DNA of 64,000 nt, taken from a virus. Where the stretch lies: IMG/VR virus record IMGVR_UViG_3300021964_009390, positions 124,001 to 188,000 of that record. The stretch is one strand, 5' to 3'. The notes below the pieces were generated by a model. The model was given only the letters and a program-made list of their open reading frames with translations. It had not been told where the DNA came from and made no database searches. This document shows positions 41,556 through 49,246 of the stretch, piece after piece. The translations under genes and the position numbers were made by a program. Numbering within the stretch: the first letter of the stretch is position 1; every line of letters starts with the position of its first letter.

Positions 41556-44162
41556 GTGTATAGGAATATAATTTACGACGCTAAAAACGAAACGTGTAAA
41601 CTCTTCACGTGGGACAACTCTGGAAACCGGGTGTGTTATGACACGAGTTTCAACCCGTATGTGTACTATGAAACTAATGGTAAATCTAACGGTAAGAGCA
41701 TATTCAATACCGCGGTAAAAAAACGATCATTCCGGACACAATACGATCGATACAAATTTGTAAAAGACTGCGGTGTAAAAAGGGTATTTGAAAATATACC
41801 TAGTGAACAACAATTTTTAATAGATCAGTACTGGGAAAAAAACGAATCTCCGGAATTCACAGAAAATCCTTTGAAGGTATTATTTATAGACATTGAAACA
41901 TACAGCCCAGATTCATTTCCAGATGTAGATAACCCCTCTCACCCAATCAATGTAGTAACCATATACGATACATTACAAAATAAATTTTATTCTTGGGGTA
42001 CCAAACAATACGATACTACAGATATTGAAACACCCGGTGGTAGCATTGTTAAAAAAGACATATTATACTATCATTGCAAAACAGAAGTTGAGATGCTACG
42101 TCGCTTCTTGGATTATATAAAAAATGATTACCCGGATATCATAACTGGTTGGAATAGTGAATTATTTGACATACCATACATAATTTCACGAATGGGTCGT
42201 ATCTTGGATGAGAATGAATATAAACAACTGAGCCCTGTAGGTGAAGTGTTCTGCCGTGAGATCGCCGGTCAGTTTGGCAAGAGCCGTTTCCGGTGGTATA
42301 TAAAAGGTGTTTCTAGTTTAGATTACCTAGATATATACAAGAAATTCAGCATGGGTCTCCGGGAGAATTACAAACTCGACACCATTGCACAGTTCGAACT
42401 AGGTGATAAAAAAATAGACTATGGCGGTATGAATCTAGCTCAATTAGCAGATGAAAATTGGAAAACATTCGTAGACTACAACATACAAGACGTAAACCTA
42501 CTTGTCCGGATGGAAGAGAAGTTGCAGTACCTTAAACTGCTGAGAATGTTGGCGTATGTGGGACTATCACCACTAGAAAGCGCCATGGGGACATTAACTG
42601 TAATCACAGGTGCATCCGTCATACAAGCACGTAAAGACGGCTATGTAATACCAACATTTATAAAAGAAAACACAAAAGATGGTAAATACGAAGGAGCGTA
42701 TGTAGGAGAACCAGAGCGTGGTTTTCAACAAGACATTGTAAGTTTTGATGCTAACAGTCTATATCCTAGTACCATGATAACACTGAATTTGTCACCGGAA
42801 ACTAAAATAGGTTCTGTTGTAGAGAAAACCCCGGATCATATAACAGTGAAGCATGTGAACGGTAAGTTATTCAATTTATCACACGATAAATTCTTAAAAT
42901 TCATCAAAAAAGAAAAAATAGCTATAACAAAAGCTAAAGCACTGTTTAGCCAAAAAACAAAAGGCATCATACCTAAAATTGTAGACAAGCTGTATGCGCA
43001 ACGTGTTGAGTTCAAAAAGGAATTGGATAGAACACGCCGTGAGTTATCAAAACTTGATCCCGAAACATCAGAATATCAAAACAAAAAAAATGAATCTGAA
43101 ACTTGGTGGGTAAAACAATATACAGTAAAAATATTGATCAACAGTATATACGGTTACTTCGGTAACAAATATGCACCTATGGGAGACAGTGACATCGCGC
43201 GAAGCATAACATTAACTGGCCAAGCTGTTATCAAGCAATCAAATAAAATACTGTATGATTATATAAAACAAATGACAGGTAATGACAACTTACGTGTTGA
43301 AGATGTAGTCAAATATAATGATACGGACTCAAGCTACATTAGTATAAAATGTATAAATGACAGCAAATCTCTTGAGCTGTGTGAATCCGGTAAAGTTGCT
43401 GATCATACATATAAAATAGTACAAGACATTGAGGATCATTTGAACGTGGAGATTACTAAATGGGCTCAACGTAATTTAAATAGTCACGATCCCCGGTTCG
43501 TTTTCAAACGAGAGTGTATAGCAGATGTAGGTATGTTTCTAGAAAAAAAGAGATATGTTCTACATGTGTTAGATGATGAAGGTATACCTGTTGATAAGTT
43601 CAAGTACACCGGTGTAGAGGTAGTGAGAACCACCATACCCGAACCTGTGAAGCCGTATATTAAGAAAATAATCGAAACAATGCTCACCACTCGAAACCTA
43701 GGTGAAACCAACAAGCTGTTGCATGAAACATACGATATATTCAAGAGTTTGGAAGTAGAAGACATCGCTTTCGCGATGGGTTGTAAGGAATATGATAAAT
43801 ATGCCAGTAGATGTGATGAGTTTAACACGTGCAAAGGTATGCCGATCCATGTGAAAGCTAGTTATATACACAACAAAATCTTAGAAAAATTAAATATTGA
43901 GAACAAATATGAATCTATCGGTAATGGTGACAAGGTGAGATACTTGTATGTACAACAACCGAACAGATACGGGGTGAATGCCATAGGTTACAAGTACTAT
44001 TATCCGGATGAATTCAAAGAAATATTCAAAGTGGATCGAGAATTAATGTTTGACAAGATTGTATATAGTATCATCGAAAGATTTTACGATTGTGTGAAAT
44101 GGAAAGCAAAAAAACCTGGCATGGCAGTACAGACTGATTTATTTGAACTGTTCTCTACATGA
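41556..44162 (+). CDS. 43: gp43 family B DNA polymerase
   Basis: Replicative DNA polymerase with proofreading exonuclease, 868 residues. Exonuclease I is LFIDIETYS near 108-116, Exo II IITGWNSELFDIPYI near 195-209 and Exo III YNIQDVNLLVRME near 308-320. Polymerase motif A is SFDANSLYPSTMI near 396-408, motif B ILINSIYGYFGNKYAP near 526-541 and motif C YNDTDSSYIS near 587-596. The start is GTG, 6 nt after an early promoter. It works with gp45, gp44/62, gp41/61 and gp32, all but gp44 encoded in this window. Confidence 0.96.
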   Translation: MYRNIIYDAKNETCKLFTWDNSGNRVCYDTSFNPYVYYETNGKSNGKSIFNTAVKKRSFRTQYDRYKFVKDCGVKRVFENIPSEQQFLIDQYWEKNESPEFTENPLKVLFIDIETYSPDSFPDVDNPSHPINVVTIYDTLQNKFYSWGTKQYDTTDIETPGGSIVKKDILYYHCKTEVEMLRRFLDYIKNDYPDIITGWNSELFDIPYIISRMGRILDENEYKQLSPVGEVFCREIAGQFGKSRFRWYIKGVSSLDYLDIYKKFSMGLRENYKLDTIAQFELGDKKIDYGGMNLAQLADENWKTFVDYNIQDVNLLVRMEEKLQYLKLLRMLAYVGLSPLESAMGTLTVITGASVIQARKDGYVIPTFIKENTKDGKYEGAYVGEPERGFQQDIVSFDANSLYPSTMITLNLSPETKIGSVVEKTPDHITVKHVNGKLFNLSHDKFLKFIKKEKIAITKAKALFSQKTKGIIPKIVDKLYAQRVEFKKELDRTRRELSKLDPETSEYQNKKNESETWWVKQYTVKILINSIYGYFGNKYAPMGDSDIARSITLTGQAVIKQSNKILYDYIKQMTGNDNLRVEDVVKYNDTDSSYISIKCINDSKSLELCESGKVADHTYKIVQDIEDHLNVEITKWAQRNLNSHDPRFVFKRECIADVGMFLEKKRYVLHVLDDEGIPVDKFKYTGVEVVRTTIPEPVKPYIKKIIETMLTTRNLGETNKLLHETYDIFKSLEVEDIAFAMGCKEYDKYASRCDEFNTCKGMPIHVKASYIHNKILEKLNIENKYESIGNGDKVRYLYVQQPNRYGVNAIGYKYYYPDEFKEIFKVDRELMFDKIVYSIIERFYDCVKWKAKKPGMAVQTDLFELFST

Positions 44163-44178
44163 ACAAATTGTAAAAATA

Positions 44179-44208
44179 TTGAATATATGTGGATTTTTGT
44201 CATATAAT
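44179..44208 (+). promoter_or_regulatory. Sigma-70-like promoter before the uvsX unit
   Basis: TTGAAT (44179-44184), 18-nt spacer, TATAAT (44203-44208), 16 nt to the ATG at 44225. Here a short leader is expected, unlike most promoters in the window. Confidence 0.5.
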
Positions 44209-44224
44209 ATTATATCATATATAC

Positions 44225-44656
44225 ATGAGCTTAAATTTAAGAGTAATCGTTGACGCCGCCGGCAGAACCATCATTGGAGAACATGATAATGAAACAGATC
44301 AGTCTATTTCATTGAAAAATCCCGCGACTTTGTTTATACAACCTAATCAACAAACTGGACAACTAGCAGTACAGTTGATACCTTTCTTTTTTAGAGAGTT
44401 TGTTGAAGAAGAGAAACGACCAGAAGGAGTCAGCTGGACATTCGACAAATCCTCGCTCGCAACTTCAGAGCAGTTCGGTTTAGACAACAGATTGTTGGAC
44501 CAATACGAAAAAATGATGACCAAAGAAGCCAATACAAACCCACCACCTATTGAAGATACTGAAGCTTTCGGCCCAGCTGCCGGAAAAGCAAAAGAAGTGA
44601 AATTGTTTGATGAAACTGCCGAAAAAGCAGAAACAGTTGAGCCAGTAGATGGGTAA
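44225..44656 (+). CDS. Conserved small phage protein upstream of uvsX
   Basis: A 143-residue protein starting MSLNLRVIVDAAGRTIIGEH. The first 75 residues look like a small beta barrel (RVIVDAAG, SLKNPATLFIQP, AVQLIPFFF), the pattern of a conserved gene that often precedes uvsX in marine T4-like phages and is sometimes described as Sm/Hfq-like. The last 50 residues are acidic and Lys/Glu-rich. The frame opens at 44189, but the ATG at 44225 is the natural start. It overlaps uvsX by 8 nt. Function unknown. Confidence 0.6.
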   Translation: MSLNLRVIVDAAGRTIIGEHDNETDQSISLKNPATLFIQPNQQTGQLAVQLIPFFFREFVEEEKRPEGVSWTFDKSSLATSEQFGLDNRLLDQYEKMMTKEANTNPPPIEDTEAFGPAAGKAKEVKLFDETAEKAETVEPVDG

Positions 44657-45713
44657 AAAATCAGACATTAGCGCTGATGCTCTCAAAGCATTAGATAGTA
44701 TAGATAAAATGAACCCGTTAGCCGGGTTTTTAACTGAGAGTACGTTGAGTAATGTCAATGACTGGCACGATACCGGCTGTCTTGTGCTAAACAGCATAAT
44801 TAGTGGTAGTTTGTACAAAGGTGTACCAAAAGGTAGAGTTACTGGTTTCGCCGGTCCGAGTATGGCAGGTAAGACATACATAATCAATAAGATATTAGCT
44901 GGAGCTCAACGCGAAGGTATGATTCCAGTGATTTTTGACACAGAAGCTGCAGTAGATGAAAATAGTGTACGTGGAGTTGGTTTAGACCCGGAAAAAGTTA
45001 AATATGTCCCAGTGCAAACTGTAGAAGAGACCCGTAACCAAATTGTAAAATTTTTAGATCATATCATTGAAAATAAACAACAAGGTAAATTTATCATAAG
45101 TATTGATAGTTTAGGTAACCTCGCTAGTCAAAAAGAGATGGAAGACATCACCAAGGACAAAACCGCGGTAGATATGGGCACACGAGCCAAAGGGCTCAAG
45201 AGCATGATGAGGACTCTCACATTCAAAGCAGCAGAAGCTGACACTACCATATTGTTCAGTAATCATACTTATGATGATCCGGCTGCTATGTTTCCATCTC
45301 TAGTAAAAAACCAAGCCGGTGGTAAAGGACCAGTGTATCTCGCCAGTGTGTTGGTGCAATTGGCCAAGAAAGATGAGCGTCATGACAAAAATAACGAGTC
45401 TGATCAAATGATCGCAGAGGCTAAAACATATAGTGGTACCACGTTACGTGCTCTGACTGTCAAAAACCGGTTTGTACCACCGTTTCTTGAGGCGGAAATG
45501 TATTTAAACTTTAAAACTGGGTTAGATAAATACTCCGGACTGTTAAACATTGCAGTAAATCATGGTGCAATTGTACAAACCGGTAGTACATACCAATTAC
45601 CTGATGGTACCAAGCTAGGTTATTACAAGCAGTGGAGAGATAATGACGAAATATGGGACAAGGTTCTTCCCGTCATTGAAGAAAAACTAAAAGAAGATTA
45701 TCAGTACAATTAG
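44649..45713 (+). CDS. uvsX: UvsX RecA-like recombinase
   Basis: The strand-exchange recombinase of T4-like phages, 354 residues. It has a CLVLNSIISGSLYKGVPKGRV segment near 40-60, Walker A GPSMAGKTYIINK near 66-78, IPVIFDTEAAVD near 92-103 and Walker B FIISIDSLGNL near 150-160. The DMGTRAKGLKSMMRTL segment lies near 176-191. A LPDGTKLGYYKQW segment near 320-332 closes the family pattern. It works with UvsY and gp32. A hairpin with a T-run lies inside the gene at 44712-44731. Confidence 0.93.
   Translation: MGKKSDISADALKALDSIDKMNPLAGFLTESTLSNVNDWHDTGCLVLNSIISGSLYKGVPKGRVTGFAGPSMAGKTYIINKILAGAQREGMIPVIFDTEAAVDENSVRGVGLDPEKVKYVPVQTVEETRNQIVKFLDHIIENKQQGKFIISIDSLGNLASQKEMEDITKDKTAVDMGTRAKGLKSMMRTLTFKAAEADTTILFSNHTYDDPAAMFPSLVKNQAGGKGPVYLASVLVQLAKKDERHDKNNESDQMIAEAKTYSGTTLRALTVKNRFVPPFLEAEMYLNFKTGLDKYSGLLNIAVNHGAIVQTGSTYQLPDGTKLGYYKQWRDNDEIWDKVLPVIEEKLKEDYQYN
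44712..44731 (+). other. Terminator-like hairpin inside the uvsX coding region
   Basis: AACCCG (44712-44717) and CGGGTT (44723-44728) pair around a TTAGC loop, and five T follow from 44727. It sits at codons about 22-28 of uvsX. The form is that of a weak intrinsic terminator, but coding constraint on the Asn-Pro-Leu-Ala-Gly-Phe residues could produce it by chance. Confidence 0.3.
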
Positions 45714-47101
45714 TTGATAGGTCTGTTAGCCCATCCGGGTCTCCATAGTATATCTTCTTTGATAGTAGGAGCACCGGCCATTTTCCATGACGGTGTAGCG
45801 TCTGGTATCCCATCCCCATTAACATCCCAGTTCATTTGAGGCTGTGCTGGTTGAGCAGGTGCTGTAGCACCGGGTTGAGCAGGTTGTGTAGCAGCATCTC
45901 CGCCACCACCAGCTCCACTCATCATTGAAGATACTTTGCTGATACCATCACCTAGAGCACCTAAACCAACACCTACAGCCCCACCGGTATGTCCTCGAGA
46001 TAAAACATCCTTGTCTGTAGCCGTTTGTTTCAAAGCTTCCATTGGCTCTAGACCTTGAGCTCTAAGCTCTTTATATTTTTGAAAACCAGCTAAACCACCA
46101 GCAGCAGCAAAACCTGCCCCGTACCGGGCAATAATCATAGGTAAAGCAGCTCCCATCGCCAAGCTAGCTGCCCCTAATATACCGACAGCAGCTGTTTTAG
46201 TTAAGTTGGGATTTTCCTTAACCCATCCCATAATTTTCTTCATCATGCCTTGCTTTTCACCACCGGCCGCGGCTGGTTGCTCTTCTTTGTTACCAAAAAT
46301 TCTATCATGCCCCATCCGGTATTTTTCACTACTATCACCAGCTTGCTGCGAACCGTCTATTTTTTGGTTCTCATTATCATCATACTGTTGAAGCTCTGCA
46401 TCAGTAGGATTATTCGGGTCTAATTGCCCCGCAGGCATCGGTTTGTTTGCCACATCCGGTGCTTGCGTCTGTTGTGCTTGTGCCTGTTGATCATTATAAC
46501 CTTGTTTGAAACCACCTGCAGCATCTTTCGCGCCAGTGGCAATAGCTTGTCCAGCTTTTTTAGCTCCTTTACCAATTGCTGTACCAACTTTTCCGAGACC
46601 TTTGGCAATGTTACCGAGTAACCCTTCATTATGTAAATATAAAATATGCTCGCGAATCATCTCCTTGTATTCATCTACTCCCTCGTTGACTGTTTGCGGT
46701 TCCGGTGAATTAGCTATTTGATTCTCTACCTGACCAGCCCCCTCTTCATCTAGCGCTTGATCTAACGCTTGGGGCCCTTCTTGAGCTGCTGTTGTGACTT
46801 TGACCAAAGTATCTGGATCATTTGCCTTCAACCATTCTATAGCCTTCTGTATAACTGGTTGTAACATCTTATCGTTAACTGTTTGAGCGATGTTTTGCAC
46901 TCCGGTTTTAGCTGCTCCTACAGCTTTACCGGCCAGATTACCCAAGGTTCCCATGAGACCCTCTTCTATTAAAATTTGTTCCACCAGTTGTGCTGTCAAT
47001 TCAGTATCATACTGGTAACCCTCAGCAAAAATGCGTCTGACACGCTGTGTCCTGGCACGTCTCTCAAAACTTTCGAAAATTAAATGATTGTCTCTGTTCA
47101 T
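45710..47101 (-). CDS. Large late protein with amphipathic repeats and hydrophobic segment
   Basis: A 463-residue protein. MNRDNHLIFESFERRARTQ at the start carries an I-F-E site, and another leader-like stretch follows (RRIFAEGYQ). Two similar amphipathic segments follow an EGLxG start: EGLMGTLGNLAGKAVGAAK near 47-65 and EGLLGNIAKGLGKVGTAIG near 158-176. Residues about 305-345 are hydrophobic (AAVGILGAASLAMGAALP). The middle is Gln/Ala-rich and the end Pro/Ala-rich with a DVNGDGIPD motif. It is probably packaged, perhaps acting on membranes during DNA entry; that is inference. It lies alone on the minus strand between early genes. Confidence 0.6.
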   Translation of the reverse strand: MNRDNHLIFESFERRARTQRVRRIFAEGYQYDTELTAQLVEQILIEEGLMGTLGNLAGKAVGAAKTGVQNIAQTVNDKMLQPVIQKAIEWLKANDPDTLVKVTTAAQEGPQALDQALDEEGAGQVENQIANSPEPQTVNEGVDEYKEMIREHILYLHNEGLLGNIAKGLGKVGTAIGKGAKKAGQAIATGAKDAAGGFKQGYNDQQAQAQQTQAPDVANKPMPAGQLDPNNPTDAELQQYDDNENQKIDGSQQAGDSSEKYRMGHDRIFGNKEEQPAAAGGEKQGMMKKIMGWVKENPNLTKTAAVGILGAASLAMGAALPMIIARYGAGFAAAGGLAGFQKYKELRAQGLEPMEALKQTATDKDVLSRGHTGGAVGVGLGALGDGISKVSSMMSGAGGGGDAATQPAQPGATAPAQPAQPQMNWDVNGDGIPDATPSWKMAGAPTIKEDILWRPGWANRPIN

Positions 47102-47104
47102 AGC

Positions 47105-47133
47105 TTGAATTATTTATGTTAGTATACTATAAT
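47105..47133 (+). promoter_or_regulatory. Sigma-70-like early promoter before queC
   Basis: TTGAAT (47105-47110), 17-nt spacer, TATAAT (47128-47133), then 5 nt to the ATG at 47139. It overlaps the oppositely directed late box at 47111-47118. Confidence 0.72.
47111..47118 (-). promoter_or_regulatory. T4-type late promoter box (CATAAATA)
   Basis: CATAAATA on the minus strand, 9 nt before the ATG at 47101. It lies between the -35 and -10 of the queC promoter, so early and late use may exclude each other. Confidence 0.6.
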
Positions 47134-47138
47134 TATGT

Positions 47139-47849
47139 ATGAAAAAATGCATAATCCCGGTCAGCGGTGGTATAGACTCATCAACCATACTGTATTATAC
47201 ACACAAATCACGCAAGGATTTTGATGAAATACATACAGTCACTTTTGATTATGGTCAGAGGCATAGCAAAGAGATTGAACATGCCGAATTGATAACCAAA
47301 AATGTCAGCACCAGTCACAAAGTTTTAGATGTAACATTTTTAAAAAACATTATAACGTCTAGCTCATTGACCAATGATAGTATAGATGTAGCAAAAACTG
47401 CAGATGTACTAGGTGACCCACAAACCGTCAATTATGTACCTAACAGAAACATGATCTTACTATCCATTTGTACTGGTTATGCGGAGAGTATCGGAGCCAG
47501 CGTTGTGTACCATGGCGCCGCACAAGTTGATAGTGAGGCTGGTTATTGGGATGGTACTCAAGAGTTTATTAGTTGCATGAACCTAGTGAACAGTTTGAAC
47601 AGACGAGATCGGGTGACTATTGAAGCACCTCTGTTACAAATGTCAAAACAACAAATAATTAAACTAGGTGTAGATAGTGATTTGGATTTCAGTAAAACGT
47701 GGACCTGTTATGAAGGTGGTACTAAAGCATGTGGTAGATGCACCGCATGCAGTAGCAGAATCAAAGGATTCGTAGATAATAAATTAATTGACCCAGTGGA
47801 GTATGAAATAGATATACCATGGGACAAATACAACTGCGAGAGACTGTAA
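47139..47849 (+). CDS. queC: 7-cyano-7-deazaguanine synthase (QueC)
   Basis: An ATP-dependent enzyme converting 7-carboxy-7-deazaguanine to preQ0. This PP-loop protein of 236 residues has VSGGIDSSTI at 8-17, TFDYGQRHSKEIEHA near 35-49, VNYVPNRNMILLSI near 97-110 and GAAQVDSEAGYWDG near 126-139. Zinc cysteines are C190, C198, C201 and C204 (CGRCTAC). These are all standard for QueC. The gene is followed after one base by a glutamine amidotransferase, an arrangement that in some phages is a single Gat-QueC fusion. Confidence 0.94.
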   Translation: MKKCIIPVSGGIDSSTILYYTHKSRKDFDEIHTVTFDYGQRHSKEIEHAELITKNVSTSHKVLDVTFLKNIITSSSLTNDSIDVAKTADVLGDPQTVNYVPNRNMILLSICTGYAESIGASVVYHGAAQVDSEAGYWDGTQEFISCMNLVNSLNRRDRVTIEAPLLQMSKQQIIKLGVDSDLDFSKTWTCYEGGTKACGRCTACSSRIKGFVDNKLIDPVEYEIDIPWDKYNCERL

Positions 47850-47850
47850 T

Positions 47851-48522
47851 ATGTGTGGTGTATACGGTTCTACTTGTTACAATAGATTTAAAGATCTATA
47901 CAAATTAAACACAACAAGGGGCAATTTCGCAAACGGTCATGTTTTTGTGAGTGATTCTCAAGATGGTCGATCTCTACATATATCAAAATCTCCCGGGACT
48001 AAAAAATATACTGATGTAATAGATGAGAATATTAAAATACACTTAGGTCATACACAATCCCCGACCGGTAGTGTAAGAGACTATCATCCATCTACAACAC
48101 ACCCATTCGAGAGCAGAAATTGGATCGTTGGTCATAATGGTGTCATTAATAATTTTGAAAAACTAAAACAACAGTATGCACCACATAGCAAATGCAATGT
48201 TGACACGAGTATAATACCCTATTTACTAGAGATGTATATAGCTACCCGACATACTGAGCAAGAAATAACAAATATCGTGAAAAGAGTGTTAGACATGATA
48301 AATGGTACGTACGGGTTGTTTATTTTTAATAAAAAATACAACCTCTTGTATGTAGCTAGATCTGGAAGCACTCTGTTTTATGACCCTAAGGATGGTAGTT
48401 TCAGCTCTACACAGCATGGTAACATGGTGGATCTACCAGAACATACACTGTTTAAAGTCAACGGTAACATATATGAACGAGTAGCTAGTCTATCTAATAA
48501 CTCATCATTTTTAATATTATAA
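47851..48522 (+). CDS. Class II glutamine amidotransferase paired with QueC
   Basis: A 223-residue Ntn-type amidotransferase domain. MCGVYGS gives the N-terminal Cys2 nucleophile after Met removal, IHLGHTQSPTGS near 63-74 is the glutamine-binding region, and WIVGHNGVINNFEKL near 91-105 is the conserved oxyanion segment. It has no synthase or sugar-isomerase domain, so it must pass ammonia to a partner. Adjacent to queC, it could convert a nitrile or carboxyl of the deazaguanine to an amidine or amide, as Gat-QueC does. Partner assignment is inference. Confidence 0.82.
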   Translation: MCGVYGSTCYNRFKDLYKLNTTRGNFANGHVFVSDSQDGRSLHISKSPGTKKYTDVIDENIKIHLGHTQSPTGSVRDYHPSTTHPFESRNWIVGHNGVINNFEKLKQQYAPHSKCNVDTSIIPYLLEMYIATRHTEQEITNIVKRVLDMINGTYGLFIFNKKYNLLYVARSGSTLFYDPKDGSFSSTQHGNMVDLPEHTLFKVNGNIYERVASLSNNSSFLIL

Positions 48523-49226
48523 TGAAAAATAAAAAAATTGAACTTAAACCTATACTCATTGTGAGCTGTACTCAAAATGAATCATGGAAAGATACAAGAT
48601 TAGGATCATGTAAAGCCAGCTTGGAAAACCAAGCTAAATTCAAGTTTGTAACAAACAATAAACAAGGACTACCTAAATGTTATAATAAATTTTTAACAAA
48701 AAAAATAGCAGAAAAACATGATATAATTGTATTTTGTCATGATGATTTATATATAGATGATTTAAAATTGCGAGGAAAATTATACAAATCGCTATACGCC
48801 GACAAATATGATATTGTCGGCCTCGCCGGTGCTAGTACATGCAAAATAGAACATGGTAAACCTACCCTGTGGCATTTGATGAGCGAGCGAGATACATGGA
48901 GCGGTACTGTTTTCCACCCGCGTGGTGTTGATACAAATCAAGTGATGTCTACAACGTTCGGACCAACTCCATCTAGATGTCTCGTGTTAGATGGTGTGTT
49001 TCTTGCAGTGAACATACACCGTGCCCGGGAGAAAAAATGGAAATTTAATGATACATTTGACTTTCATCATTATGACATAGCTAGCTGTATTGATGCAAAT
49101 ACCAAGCAATTGAAACTCGGTACATGTATGATACACGCTATTCACGACTCTCCCGGCTTACACTCTATAGAAGACCCAGACTGGCTGTCTAGCCAGGACA
49201 AATTTTTAAAGTTGTATGGTGAGTAA
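48522..49226 (+). CDS. Glycosyltransferase (StrF/Glyco_tranf_2_5-like)
   Basis: A 234-residue GT-A-type protein. PILIVSCTQNESWKDTRLGS is near 10-29, NKQGLPKCYNKFL near 46-58 and a DIIVFCHDDLYID metal-site segment near 68-80. DIVGLAGAST lies near 98-107 and GVFLAVNIHRAR near 159-170. The VFCHDD motif is typical of the 2_5 subgroup. It shares one base with the amidotransferase stop and lies in an early operon with queC, so its role could be DNA-base or glycan glycosylation; neither can be decided here. Confidence 0.72.
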   Translation: MKNKKIELKPILIVSCTQNESWKDTRLGSCKASLENQAKFKFVTNNKQGLPKCYNKFLTKKIAEKHDIIVFCHDDLYIDDLKLRGKLYKSLYADKYDIVGLAGASTCKIEHGKPTLWHLMSERDTWSGTVFHPRGVDTNQVMSTTFGPTPSRCLVLDGVFLAVNIHRAREKKWKFNDTFDFHHYDIASCIDANTKQLKLGTCMIHAIHDSPGLHSIEDPDWLSSQDKFLKLYGE

Positions 49227-49240
49227 CAATACCTTATAAT
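49212..49240 (+). promoter_or_regulatory. Sigma-70-like early promoter before gp41
   Basis: TTGTAT (49212-49217), 17-nt spacer, TATAAT (49235-49240), then 6 nt to the ATG at 49247. The -35 lies inside the end of the glycosyltransferase gene. Confidence 0.65.
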
Positions 49241-49246
49241 ACTCAC

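Noticed and set aside
48798-48821. An 8-bp perfect hairpin within the glycosyltransferase at 48522-49226
   Set aside because: No T-run follows and it lies mid-gene; chance is sufficient.
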